DNA of 64,000 nt from Podocnemis expansa (taxonomy: Eukaryota > Chordata > Testudines > Podocnemididae), in the NCBI GenBank assembly GCA_007922195.1, contig ML682024.1, forward strand, positions 1,970,051 through 2,034,050, in the 5' to 3' direction. Both the position numbers and the translations under genes were made by a program. A model generated the notes under the pieces. The model saw only the letters and a program-made list of their open reading frames with translations. It did not search any database and had not been told where the DNA came from. The number at the start of each line of letters is the position of its first letter. Within the stretch, counting starts at the first letter, position 1. Below, piece by piece: positions 47,141-59,080 of the stretch.

Positions 47141-48657
47141 AGCATAGCCTACCAAATTCTGAATCAGATCAAGTTGATAATCTCCTCTTCTATTTCTCTA
47201 GCAACTTGCATCCCAAAGTATCGCATCATTTTCTGCAGCACTCTGGGGTTTCTTTGCGAATTTTCCAGCCTGGACATTCTGACCAAAGCCAATCCTGCTT
47301 TGCTCGCTTGTTTTGAAGAGACCACAACTCAAAATGGCAGGAACTATTAAGACAGTTACTTACTCAGCTATTTGTTAGGCTGTTAAATGCCTGCAGTATA
47401 ACCTCAGATGTCCAGTTGCTTTGTACTGATTATTTTTGACTAATTAGCTCCTCTTGCTTCTCCCTGTCCCCCTTGGCCTTCCTCAAAAACTTGTCCCTTA
47501 AATGTTTGGTTTTCTGTACTGGATCTGCATGCACCATCGGGGCAAAACAGAGATGACTCAAATGGAAATTTTAGTGGTACCATTACATCAGAGCAGGCCT
47601 TCAATTAGCGGCTCTGAAGGGAAGAAAATCAATTCTGCCTGTATCTGTTACTGACACACGAGAGGGATGCTAAACAGATGGAGACAATTCGTTATTAAAG
47701 GGAAAGGTGTCTTCTCTAACCTTGCAAAGGTTTCTAATCAAATACTCTGCCTCGTTTTGTGAGCTGTTAAGCAGGGTGAGGACGTTTCAAGAAAACCATC
47801 TAAAAGCAGGTGAGAAGCATGGAGGAAGCAAGATCATTTTTAGTTGCCAGGAGCAGAGAAAGATAGGATAGGATAGGATCCATGAGAAAGCACACCTGGA
47901 AGAAGTGAAAAGCAATCCTACCTGAAATGTGCTGTTTCATTTTATTCTGTTAGCTCTCTTCTTCAGGAGGACTAATTCTATTGTGATTTTCTCTGCTTTG
48001 CTTATGATAGATTCTAACACCCTCTGCTTTGGAGGCAGTGCCATCAGATCTTTAGCATATGGCTAGGACCTTTGTTTTACTGTATCTCTGGTCTGAAAGA
48101 TAGCACCCTGAGCTGAACAATGCTTTTGCTTATCCTGGTGTCTCCAGAGCAGCCTTGATTTTTGGATTGCATATGCTCTGTCCAGTGTTGAAGGAGCTGC
48201 GCTCTATTTCACTACAATGAATCTCCTTGCTCCAGTGCCTTGTGACCAGGACCACAAGATACTTCTGAAGCCCTTCTGCCTCTTTTCCGATTTCTTTTTC
48301 AAGTGATAGAGTGAAACTCCTGGATGAGCCATGCCACCCAACCACCAATTCCATTTAAGAAGGTAGTATTTTATCTGCTCAGTTGAATGCATGTGTGGAA
48401 ATAGCCAGTCTCCAGATGGTCAGAGCTCTTTCCATTTAGATAAAATAAAATCCCAAGGTCATTCAGGAGTTCGCTCAACAAGTGTGGGAAATATCTAACA
48501 TGCCATTAGGGTTTAGTTATTAAGAGGAAGCTACCTGCAACAAAGACTCCTGTGAGCTGGCTGTTGAGGAATGAGCCATTGTATGGCCTACCTTCATGAT
48601 GTCATCCTGTCAGAAAGTCATTGTTAAGAAAACAGCAAGTGTTGAAGTGACTTAGGT
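47141..48657. other. Unassigned spacer with a GATAG run
   Basis: AGATAGGATAGGATAGGATCC at 47861-47881 is a small pentanucleotide run. No gene or other repeat recognised. Confidence 0.4.
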
Positions 48658-48830
48658 CAGTGGTTCTCAACCTACTGCCGGTTGCAACATACTTGGTGAC
48701 GTATTATGACTCTATGGGGCACCCTAGCCCACTCCCCCCAAATCTAGCCATCTCCCCATCACTCTACAACACACTTAACGTTGTGTGGCAACACAATAAA
48801 GAGTCCCAACACAGTAGTTGAGAACCACTG
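48658..48830. mobile_element. Small hAT element, CAGTGGTTCTCAACC ends
   Basis: Left CAGTGGTTCTCAACC, right read inward CAGTGGTTCTCAACTA. Target duplication ACTTAGGT (48650-48657) and ACTGAGGT (48831-48838), 7 of 8. Same terminal family as 12374. Confidence 0.95.
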
Positions 48831-49201
48831 ACTGAGGTGCTTATATTAATTGAATAAATATTTCCTCATGACATTGTCAAAGTGAAAAGTTCCAGTTTTC
48901 TGATTGGAAAATTACTTTTTTTGTGAAATCTAAGACTTAAAAGGCAAATAAAAGAGGCAACCCTGGAAAAGCATTTTGTTTTAATGTAAACTGAATATTT
49001 AAAAGAAGTCAGTTCATGGAAACTTGAGACTGACTTTTCAGCCTAATTTCCAAGTATTTAAAACTGTCTGAGGGACCAGAAAACTGTTCCTCATGCAGGT
49101 CTAGAAATAAAAGCCCAACAGGAGCAGAGGGTAAAATTTTCCAAATGTCCAAACAATGTAAAAATTTAAGATCCCCTCCCAGTGTTTTAGGTCACTTAGG
49201 C

Positions 49202-49388
49202 CAGTGGTTTTCAAACTTTTTTCCTCCGGACCCAGTAGAAAAAAAATCATTTATGCCCACAACCCAACAATTACATCTTTCACTAATGTATGCCAGTCTT
49301 TTGGTGGCAACAGCAGGGGGCATGTAACCCAGTACCTGAAGGTCTGTGATCCCGTATTGGGTTCCAACCCATGGTTTGAAAACCATTG
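49202..49388. mobile_element. Small hAT element, CAGTGGTTTTCAAAC ends
   Basis: Left CAGTGGTTTTCAAAC, right read inward CAATGGTTTTCAAAC. Target duplication ACTTAGGC at 49194-49201 and 49389-49396, identical. Interior is the inverse of 35388-35574 (CCCACAACCCAACAATTACATCTTT). Confidence 0.95.
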
Positions 49389-49884
49389 ACTTAGGCCCTT
49401 CCCTTCTGGCACCCCCCAGTTTTACTTGGAGAAAGGAGGGGATAAGAAACCTGTAACTGGTTATGTCAGAAGTAAAATAGCTCTGAATACTTTCTTCTCA
49501 TTCAGAAGGTCTTTCACCTGCTTCTGCTCCTCCCAAGCCACCTGGTAGCTCTTCGGAGATGTTTGATTTAGCTGGCTGCTATAAAGTACCTAATACATGG
49601 GAGCGCTGGGAAGGAGAAGCCAACTATCATTACTAAGTGACAGCAGCTACACTGTATGGGGTCAAAGAGGCAGAAAGTGTGCTGTTATTTTCACCCTTTG
49701 GCTGAGATTCTGCATCTCTTTCAGTCTGGACTCCATGTTTGCTGATTTTGTATCACTTGAATTGAAATCAACAGGCCTGAGCACATTTCCTGTGTGAGAG
49801 CAATGAGGATAGCATGTAGCACATAGCAGCAGCTGTGGGGTTCACTCACTGCTATTGACATGTCATACTAAATGTCCTGCCAAG
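49389..49884. other. Unassigned spacer
   Basis: No gene or nameable repeat. Confidence 0.4.
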
Positions 49885-50579
49885 TTCCAAAGGGGGAGTT
49901 GTGTTAGTCTAGTAAAGCAAAAAAAAAAAAAAAAAAAAAAAGCAAGGAGTTTTGTGGCACTTAAAGACTAACAGACTTATTTATTGCATGAGCTTTCTTG
50001 GGAGAAAATCCCACTTCGTCAGACGCTTTGAAGAGGGGGAACTTACAGAATGGGATGCAAATAAATGCAGGGGAGTGTAAGACATGGGATCAGGTCATAC
50101 TGCAACAGCAAATCAGAGCATTTGTAAGGATTCACACTCTAGGAAACAGCACATAGAGCAGGGGTCTCAAACTCAAATCATCATGAGGGCTGCATGAGGA
50201 CTAGTATCTTAGCCCGAGGGCTGCACCACTGAAACCTTTTTCATACAATGATATTGCAAATATCAGTAACAATAGTGTCATTGTGGGCCACATGAAATAG
50301 CTTTAGGGCCTGCATGCAGCCCGTGGGCCGTGTGTTTGAGACCCCTGACGTAGAGGGAGGGTGCTGCTTCCTAGAGCTTGAATCCTTACAAATGCTCTGA
50401 TTTGCTGTTGCAGTATGACCTGATCCCATGTCTTACACTCCCCTGCATTTATTTGCATCCCATTCTGTAAATTCCCCCTCTTCAAAGTGTCTGACAAAAG
50501 GGGATTTTCTCCCACAAAAGCTCATGCGATAAATAAATCTGTTAATCTTTAAGTGCCACAAGACTCCTTGCTTTTTTTA
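49885..50579. mobile_element. Long inverted-repeat (foldback) element with a nested hAT
   Basis: The left arm runs from GTTCCAAAGGGGGAGTTGTGTTAGTCTAG through a 24-base A run, CACTTAAAGACTAACAGACTTATTTATTGCATGAGC, CCCACTTCGTCAGACGC, to GGATTCACACTCTAGGAA (50144). The right arm is its inverse (TTCCTAGAGCTTGAATCC at about 50370 to ACTCCTTGC at 50571), about 210-240 bp of pairing. The right arm lacks the outer 25 or so bases. TGTCCTG occurs on both outer flanks (49872 and about 50581) and may be the target repeat. A hAT element sits near the axis. Confidence 0.85.
50159..50347. mobile_element. hAT element near the axis of the foldback element
   Basis: Left CAGGGGTCTCAAACTC, right read inward CAGGGGTCTCAAACAC. 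Target duplication ACATAGAG (50151-50158) and ACGTAGAG (50348-50355), 7 of 8. Interior is the inverse of 15910-16118. Confidence 0.95.
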
Positions 50580-50773
50580 GCTGTCCTGGAGATTAGTTTT
50601 GACCAGGCATTGCACCTTCCCATGGTGGTGTCTCCCTCATGTCCTGCCTCACCTTACAGCTCCTCTTGCTTTGGGAACTGTAGCCTCCTCCTCTTTACTC
50701 AGCATCTAAGCCACATCACCATGCATATTCCCCCTATAGAGGATATAGTCCTTTAAAGTCTCTACCACTCTCA

Positions 50774-51571
50774 GGCTACATCCACACAAGCCTTTTAAAT
50801 TGAAACAGCAGCAGTTGTTTTGATTTAAAAAAAGACACGTCCAGACGATGTTTTCCTTATTTTGAAATAAGGAGCTCCCTTATTTTGAAATAAGGAAAAT
50901 AATTTTGATATAATAAAACCTGATTATATATCGAAATGAGGGTTATTTCGAAACTGTGGTTTCAAAATAACCCCATCTGGCTCTGTTATATTAATATGTC
51001 CCACATACTGATATAACAGAATGACCTTCCTCCCAGGGTGCATGGCATCCTGGGAGGAAGTCTCATCCCCCCTCAGCACCCTGGCCAGGGAGCTGAGGGG
51101 AGGCGGAGGGTGGTGCAGGAAGGTGGCGGCAGCAGGGCAAGTGGGTGGGGGAGCCGCGGTCCCCCCAGCTGCTGGCAAGTTCCCTTCCCAGGGCAACTGG
51201 CTGGGGCACCTGTCCCCCCCAGCAGCAGTACAGGTGCCCTAGGGTCCCTCCCCCACTGCTCCACCAGCAGCAGGGGAGGCAGGGCAGAGGGATCCCTGCC
51301 CTGGGTGCTTTTTCCCCTGCCTGGCTCTCCAGGTGAGAGCCAGGCAGAGGATTGGGTGGCAACATGGCCCTGCCAGTGGGCCATGTTGCCACACCTCCCA
51401 GGGTTCCCTCTCCCGAATCGAAATAGCAAGTCCTGTGTCCAGACTTGCTATTTTGATTTGGTATTTTTCCTTAATTCGATTTAGGTTAAATCAAATTAAG
51501 GGTTGTATTTCGTATTTGCTTCTTCCGAAATTAACTTGTTTTGAAATAAGCATTTAGGTGTGGACATAGCC
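50774..51571 (+). mobile_element. GGCTATGTC-family DNA element, 0.8 kb, GC-rich core
   Basis: Left GGCTACATCCACACAAG and right AGGTGTGGACATAGCC are inverted. TCA flanks both sides (50771-50773 and 51572-51574), a 3-bp duplication. AT-rich inverted units (TTTTGAAATAAGG, TTATTTCGAAA) border a C/G-rich core (51020-51410) that makes long but meaningless open frames. Its right third (51340-51571) is related to 58660-58903. Confidence 0.85.
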
Positions 51572-51574
51572 TCA

Positions 51575-52344
51575 CAGTCAGTCAGAGTCTCTCACTTCAC
51601 TGCTCTGCTGGTGTCACTTCCCCAGTAGTCAATAGAAGAACTTGGGCATGCTTTCAGCTCAGGGGTCCTCCAGTTAGCAGCCAAGGTCTGCTTGTCATTC
51701 TCCTGAGCCTTTTCCAACCATCCCTGTTCTTTGAGTTTGTTAACCTTTGAAGGCATGATTGCAGTCTATCTTTCTACAACCTCCTTCTGGTGCCAGCTTC
51801 CTAGCTTATACAGGCCTTACCTTTCCCTACTCAGCTAAGACTCATGTCTAATTAATCAATCCCTGATTTCTCCTCTAGGTGCAGTCTGGGCAGTTTATTT
51901 GGCCTCATTTACCCTATCAGGGCCAGTGTGGGGAGTTAATCCTATCGCACCAGTTAATTCAAAGTTATCCAAATCTGTCACATTCTGAATGAGTGGAAGC
52001 AGGTTTGTGATTAATTCCCCAAGAAACCCTCTAATAAACACAGGGCCACTGGGTTTCCGTACCTGGTACCCTGCTTCTGGAAGTTGTTTACAGCCCTCCA
52101 CAATGAACCAAGCCAGTAGTGTTGGTGGTGGTAAGGTGAATGGAAACCCATGCTAATCATGCCCTGAAAAATCACAATTGATTTTTCTAAGAAAATGTTG
52201 ATCTAATAACACTGTACTCAGTGCAGCCCCAACACAGTGTATGTAAAATGCTATCTGTATCATAAGGGAAAGAAGAATTCTGATTTGGTAAGATTTTATA
52301 TTGGCATAAAGAACTACACAAGGCAATGAAGAATAATTGTGCTG
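51575..52344. other. Unassigned spacer
   Basis: No gene or nameable repeat. Confidence 0.4.
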
Positions 52345-52615
52345 TACTTCCAGGGCTTGAGTCTATATATATATTTATGTACTTATATAGCTCCCATCTT
52401 AATAGTATCTGAGCAGTTTGGAAACATTAATGAATTTATCCTTAGAAACCCCCATGAGGTTGGTAAATATCATTATTCTCATTTTACACACAGGAACCTA
52501 GAGCAATTGAGTGACTTTTTCGAGGTCACACTGGAAATGGGTAACAGAATCTGGAACTGAGCCCAGATTACTTGAGTATCAAGTCAGTGATTTAACAACC
52601 ACATCACCCTTCACC
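52345..52615 (+). repeat. MIR/CORE-SINE-like relic
   Basis: AACCCCCATGAGGTTGGTAAATATCATTATTCTCATTTTACACACAGGAACCTAGAGCAATTGAGTGACTTTTTCGAGGTCACACTGGAAATGGG...GGAACTGAGCCCAGATT follows the MIR core and 3' half in order. Confidence 0.75.
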
Positions 52616-54874
52616 TCTAGCTTTACTCTCACACTGACATAAATCAGTGGAGTCACTGTGTAAAACTGGTGTAAGGTGGAGGAGGATCTAAGTCCTTTAG
52701 AAGGAAGCTGAGGGCCTAACCTGTGGCTACTGAAAACCCTGGAATACCTTCTCCTCCAGTGAAAAAAAGATGCTAGTCATGGGCACTTTCTCTCACCCAA
52801 AGTAGATCTGTTAGTCCAGTGTTGAGATAAAATTCAACTTGAGCAGTTTAATTCTGTCCCTAAATTACACATCCACTTCAGATTGACATAAAATTCTTCA
52901 GTTTCCAGTCCTAAAATATTCTATAGCATTGCTGTGCTCTCTTACATAGCTGCCATATCTAGCCCAATGGCGGCTGCTTTTGGAATTGATTCACATACTG
53001 AATAGTTCAAAATGAGCATTGGGCTCCTTCAAGATTAAGAAAATAACATGATAGAAAAGTAATGTATTTGCTACTGATAAAGGAGTCTCATATAAACCAC
53101 AGCTGTCTTCCCTGCAGAGAAATCTGGAAACTATTTTCCCTGAAAAGTGACCTTCTTATTTTGACTTGTTTGTTTTTGATGACTCAGTAGAATAGGCCTG
53201 AAGGTCTGGCCATTTTTAAGATGTGAATACGTCTGTGAGGGAATTTTTACATTGCCCAGAACAAACAACTTTTCCAAAGTCCCAAACATTGCTCCCTAGA
53301 ATACCAACAAGAAGGAGTGGGCCTAGATTTCCTCTCAAGGAACTTAGAGCTGCAGAAGAGAAACAGACACAATAAGAACATACACTTTCAGAGGGCATCT
53401 GCCCAGTCTTTTATTTTCCAATAACCTTTCACTTCATTTCCCCTCCAATCTGTCCTGCTTCTAAGGATTGCTTCTTATAGAGTAGTTTGGTTTTGATGAT
53501 GGAGGTTTAGATTTCCAGAACTAAAAAAGTGGCAAATGTTACTGAATTAATGAATCACAAAAGTAAATGACCTACTAGATGATCCAGGTCATCATCCTAA
53601 GAACATGAGAGGACTGATCATCCAACCTTATCCTTGGTGTAACACCCCACATTTTAAAAGAGTTATCTATAGGAGAGGATTTTTGGCCTAACATATCTGC
53701 TCCTCTCTAGATCTGAAATGAGCACAAATCCTTCACTTAGTCTAATAACAGGTCATAGTTCAACTTTGAGGCGGGATGGGGAGGATTTTGTCACCAAGGA
53801 TGGAGCTTCTGCCTCTTATTCTCTGCAGGTACCAGCCAGGAAGGTTTAAAATGTAAAATGACATTTCAATGTTTAAGAATAGCAAGTAATTTGATGGCTG
53901 TAATAGAAACGCTTCCAATCCTTTAGCAATGTGTTCCAGACCTTCATAACACTGCCTATAAAATTGCCTTTGGATTCCCTGCCTAATATTCCAGCGTTTC
54001 TCTCATTCAGCAAAACACAATAGCTTTCACTAAGCCTCCCTGGGAGGATGGCTAACAGCACATTTACTAGATACTTCAAACATTTGATCATATTTCTCCT
54101 GAGTGTATTTAATATCTGTTAATGCCAGCAGCCCGGGCCTGATCGAAAAGCCCACACTGCTGGGAAAATTGTTTAATATAAAAGACGACGCAGGTAAGCA
54201 ATCACTTACAAATGTCTTTTTTGGAAATGGATAGGTGACCACCAATGCCCCCCCTTCCTCTTCCACCATCTGCTCCCCCTCCCAAGCCCTATCCATTACC
54301 AGTCCTGCTGCTGTGTGCTCCTCTGGATGCATTAAAGCAGTTATTCTAAGTACACAAGAGATGCCAGGAACAGTTTCAGGTTTCCTGCCTCATCAAACTA
54401 AACCCAATCTGTAAAAAATTAATACACCCAAAAGGAACAGTTAAAAGCATCTTCAATCAATTAATGCTGAACCAGAGGCATGAAGGGTCGATTTGTTAAA
54501 GGAAACCCAACCCAGCTCATGTCTAACAGAACTCACGAGGCTGCAGGTAGAGTCCTGGCCAATGAAACAGAGCAAATGGTTTGAAGGTGAATGTGATGCT
54601 GGGAGATCAGGTGCCAAAGCTTTTGGCCTCAGCTGAGCACTAACAAATTCATTGCTGGAAACCAGTCTACATGTGTGCTAGGATTGTTAAGATGGGAATT
54701 AAACTTATAACAATGTGTTTACTGTTTAGACTTTCTGAAATGCTTGTTGCTGCATGTATCGTCACATATCTTTATCATGGACTATAAGGTAGTGTTTAGG
54801 TTTTTGCTTTATAACTGTAAAAAATGTTTGCTCTGAAACTGTGAACCCAGACAATGGGAATCATCACCTAGGGA
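52616..54874. other. Unassigned spacer
   Basis: No gene or nameable repeat. The TGGTGTAAGGTGGA stretch near 52670 resembles a common reptile motif without clear limits. Confidence 0.4.
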
Positions 54875-55032
54875 GGTGGTGGAATCTCCATCTTTAGAAG
54901 TTTTTATGTCCTAGCTTGACAAAGCTCTGGCTAGCTGCTAGGATGATTTATTTGGGGTTGGTCCTGTTTTGAATGGGGTAAGACTAAATGGTCTTGTGAG
55001 GTCCCTTCCAACCTTAATCTTTTATGATTCCA
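54875..55032 (+). mobile_element. CR1 LINE 3' end
   Basis: TAGGGAGGTGGTGGAATCTCCATC, GACTAAATGGTCTTGTGAGGTCCCTTCCAACCTTAATCTTTTATGATTC is the CR1 3' end with its terminal tail. 5'-truncated to about 155 bp. Confidence 0.9.
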
Positions 55033-57159
55033 TGATCTCCTGCCCATCAAGAAGGCCTACTGAATCTAAATAGGCCATTGTGTGACATCACAACCAAGAC
55101 TATGTCAATTGCTCTTTCAGTCCTATGAAGAGACTACTTGCAAAAGGGCTCGTCTCATCAGTCTGAGTGTTGGAAGAAGGAAATAGCTGTCAAGAAGATG
55201 TTTCATCTGTCTCTTGCTGTTCGGATTCTCACAGGTCAGAGGTATGAAATAGAAGGCAAGATCCCCAGAGTCAAGTTGTATTAGCCCTAGAAGACATTCA
55301 GAGCTGACAGATTACTGCAGTGGAACTCCGTCACCTTTTAAAACCGTAGATTGTAACTCATTTGTGTGTATATAGTTGCCCGCTTTACCCTTGTAATATC
55401 TTTCTCATTTCTTTTTCCTAATCAATAAATCTCTAGTTGGTGTATTACAACAAGATTGTCTACAATTGTTTTTTGGTGAGAAATATAAGGTACAAATTGA
55501 CGTGGGGTAAGTGACTGGTCTCTTGGAACTAGAAGAGACCTGAATATTTTGTAATCTTTCATGTGCAGCAATGCATTATCATTAAGTCTGATAGACTGGA
55601 ATCGTCAAGGGGACTGTCTGTGACTCCATGGTAAGACTATTATAGTGCTTAAGGAGCCCACATTTGTTAGTAAAATCTAATTATAGAACATACATCCAGT
55701 CTGGCACATCTGCCCCATTTGTTGACAATCTTTGCTGAGGTTGGCACTTATGGTTGAGAACTGCTCCAAACAGTATGACATTGGGTAATTGTCTGGGGGT
55801 GGGGTTTAGACTGTTGATATGTGAACCTCACCTGTTCACTGGTCCAATCTGGATGATCCCCCAAATTGGTCACATCATCTTGGTCTACCACACCCAAAAA
55901 GGTGCTCTTACCAAGTTTTCAGCAAAGGTAAGAATAGCTTTTCTTGCTGGTACTATGGCCCTTCTGTCTTTGTTCCTGGTTAATGCCAGGTTGATGATAT
56001 AGTGGGAAACCTCAAGTAAAGAAAGCAACTGATGCATAAAAGGGGTGTACATATTTACTAGAGCAACATGTCATAGTGTTGTCAATCCCAGCAATTCAAA
56101 TAACATCAGGCCTCAAAAATTATGAGATTTTGGTAAAAATCATAAGATTTAAATTCAATAATAATGTTGGGGTGTTTTTTTCTTTGCCTTCTAGTTTCTG
56201 AGCCTTTTGGGTGCATTCAGGTCCAATGTTCCCTCTAAGTTTTTGTAGGCTGTGTGCGCAAAAAGTTTCTTTGTGTGCACTAATATTAGCACTGTTGAAT
56301 TTTTTTGTGCGTGCTTTATTTTATTGTGTGCATGGGTTTCATGACCTGTGTGCTTGCACACATGCACACAGCTCAGAGAGAACAGTGCTCATGTCTTGTG
56401 TTCAAAATTTTCTTTGCAAGCGTGAGAAAGAGAACTTACTTAAATAAAAAAAAATTAAAAATAAAAGTGGAGACTGTCACATAACCTTTTGTCTCCAGGA
56501 GGTGGGGTTTACAAATAACAATACCAGCTCTTGTGAGACGTGTGATGAAATCACAAGAACTGGTAACACATTTCGTACAAGAAAAATAAAGAAAAACTGG
56601 ACTTGGAAACCTTCCCTTGGAAACCTTTCTTCCCAGCAAAAATCTAGGGCACCTCACTTATATCCTACCAAAAGCTCAGGCCATGACCCAATTAGTTTAG
56701 GTACCCTCACCCTTCTCTACTGAGGGCTTAGGGTGTAAGGCACCTACCTTTACTCACAGGGCTCAGGTAAAAACCTGGTCAGTTTAAGGACCCACCCTAC
56801 CCATGGGGCTTTACAGGTCTGCAGGATCTTTTCTCAATGAAAAAGCTTTATATAACTATGCTCTGGACAGCTATTTGTTAGCAATACACTCAGAATACAT
56901 CTGCCAAGCCTACCTGTTATGCTCACCACTCCACGTATACATACTATACCAGATGGCCAATCAGGGTTCACTCATCTGGAGTTGCTGGTGATACCTCTGC
57001 ATAGCATCATTGTGCAGACGCGTTAAGAGTGCTAGCTGCTCAGTGTTGAAATGGAGTCCAGCAGTGGTTCCCAAAAGTACTGTTTTTCATTTAGGTAAAA
57101 CTAGCTACTGCCTTTAAATTTACTCAGCCTTTCCCATTATTCAGTACTCTTAGGTAACA
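55033..57159. other. Unassigned spacer
   Basis: A tract of TGTGTGCG / GCACACATGCACACA words (56240-56375) is low complexity. No gene recognised. Confidence 0.4.
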
Positions 57160-57262
57160 AAATGTAAGCTCATGCGATAAATCTGCCAGTCTTTTAAAAG
57201 TGCCGCTGGACTCCTTGTTTGTTTTGCTGAACTAGACTAAACCGAGTACCCCTCTGGAACTT
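57160..57262 (-). repeat. Foldback-type repeat, single outer arm
   Basis: AAGCTCATGCGATAAATCTGCCAGTCTTTTAAAAGTGCCGCTGGACTCCTTG...TGAACTAGACTAAACCGAGTACCCCTCTGGAAC is the outer arm in inverse orientation. No partner arm is adjacent. Confidence 0.8.
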
Positions 57263-57740
57263 GTCAGTCATGTACTGGCACCTACATTTTCTTCTTCCTG
57301 CTTAAGTCCTTTTTCCACTTTATCTTTTATGTCCAAATTGTAACTTATTTATGGGCTTCTTTGTTTGTGCAGATGGTCAGCATAAATTCCCTGGTCAGAG
57401 CTTATCTTATCCATTTTACCATTTTCTTTTTGTATCCTCCCTAAACTTCCCAGTGCTTGGGTGTCTCTACTTTACAGCCCCAGTTTTATAACTCTCATTA
57501 GGGGCATTCCTGAGGGGTGGGGACAGGGGACGTGCTTTACAGCAATGGAGCATTTTTTTTCCCTTGATTTTAGTCAGGAAATCCCTGAGTCTCACCCTAC
57601 GCTTGTTTAATATGGACACAAGTTAATCTCAGGCCTACTTCTCTGGCTGTCTTTACTCTAATCACTAGCTTTCAGAGATGGGAACTGAGCCCTGACTTCT
57701 GACTGCCTATTCCTGAACTCCCTGTTGTAATTTAATCTTT
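57263..57740. other. Unassigned spacer
   Basis: No gene or nameable repeat. Confidence 0.4.
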
Positions 57741-58903
57741 GGCTATGTCTACACTGCAGAGCATTTTCAAAAAAAACCCTTTTTTTCAAAAAAAATTAAT
57801 TTGAAATATATTTGGAATAATTATCTCGACATAACTTGTTTAAAAAATGCTATTTCAGGAGACCGGTCTGGGGATGGCTCCTTGTCCTGAAATACCATGG
57901 CTTTTTTTTCCCCAAAAGTGAAAGTCTACACTGGACTTTTTTTTTTTTTAAGAAAGCAAATGGAAGAGATAGGCAGGCTTTTTCGAAAAAAGCCTTTGCT
58001 GAATCCAGCAATGGCATTTTTTCAAAAAAGGTATCTTGAGAAAGGCTTTTTTTCAAAAGGTAACCAGTTTTAGCACTGGCGAAAAAGCGCATTGGTATTT
58101 TGAGACACCCATGCACTTTTTCGAAAAAGGCTTTTTCGAGATAGCTTTTTCAGAAAAAGCCATTGCCGGATGTGGCAAAAGCTTTTTTTGAAAAAGCCTG
58201 CCTATCTCTTCCATTGGCTTTCTTTTTTTCAAAAAAGAAAGCCCAGTGTAGGCTTTCACTTTCAAAAAAAAAAAAAAAAGCTTTGGTATTTCAGGACAAG
58301 GAGCCATGCCCGTACCGTTCTCCCAAAATTTCTCCACCACTGCTTGTCACCCCAGGTTTCAAGCACTACCCACTCCCACCAGTCTGGGCTGGTCTCCCAG
58401 GCCCAGACCTGATGAGGCACAGAAGGGGGCAGGGGAACTAGGGCTGCCCTGCATCCCAGAACGATGATAGCCTGGGACACAGCCTGGGCAGCATAGGGGT
58501 CTTCAAGCAGAGTGTCCCACAACAGGAGGACACTCTGCAGGTGAGCAGAGGGTCTATTGACCACATGGCTATGGCTAGGAAGCTGGGCAGCATCCATCTC
58601 TCTCTCACAGTCTCCTGCTAGCCAGAATGGACAGGGAAGTGAGATCGGTACCTGTTTTTATAGGATTGGCTGGCAACATGGCTGCCAACATGGCCCAGTG
58701 AGGGGACCATGTTGTCACACCTCCCATGATGCTCCTCTCCTAAAGCAAAATAGTATGTCCTGTGTTTGGACATGCTATTTCGCTTTGAGCTTTTCCCTTA
58801 ATTCAAATTAACATTTTCTTAATTCAAATTAACTTATTTTGAAATAAAGACTTTATTTCAAAGTAACTCATTTCAAAATAACTAGGTATGTGTGGACATA
58901 GCC
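57741..58903 (+). mobile_element. GGCTATGTC-family DNA element, 1.16 kb
   Basis: Left GGCTATGTCTACACTGC and right GTATGTGTGGACATAGCC are inverted. The left half (57770-58290) is dense in GGCTTTTTCGAAAAAG-type self-complementary units, and two blocks (57880-58075 and about 58090-58310) are largely inverse copies of each other. The right third matches 51340-51571 (GCCATGTTG...CACACCTCCCA, TAGTATGTCCTGTGT). Flanks TTT and AAT do not form a direct repeat. No transposase. Confidence 0.85.
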
Positions 58904-59017
58904 AATAGGATTCTGCTGGTGTAGCTGAAAAAAGAATTTGGTTCTGGCTCTGAAGTTGCTTTGCAGGTGGGCTTCTATATTGTACGTCTCCTGCAGGTGT
59001 GGTGAACAGAGAGAAGA

Positions 59018-59080
59018 GCAAAACAAACAAGGAGTCCTGTGGCACTTTTAAAACTTAACACATTTATCAGAGAGTAGTGG
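59018..59080 (+). repeat. Foldback-type repeat, arm fragment
   Basis: AGCAAAACAAACAAGGAGTCCTGTGGCACTTTTAAAACTTAACACATTTATCAGAG is an inner part of the arm, truncated on both sides. Confidence 0.7.

Noticed and set aside
50924..51484. Overlapping GC-rich open frames of 90-148 codons
   Set aside because: They fall in the core of a GGCTATGTC DNA element and run on both strands without a domain.
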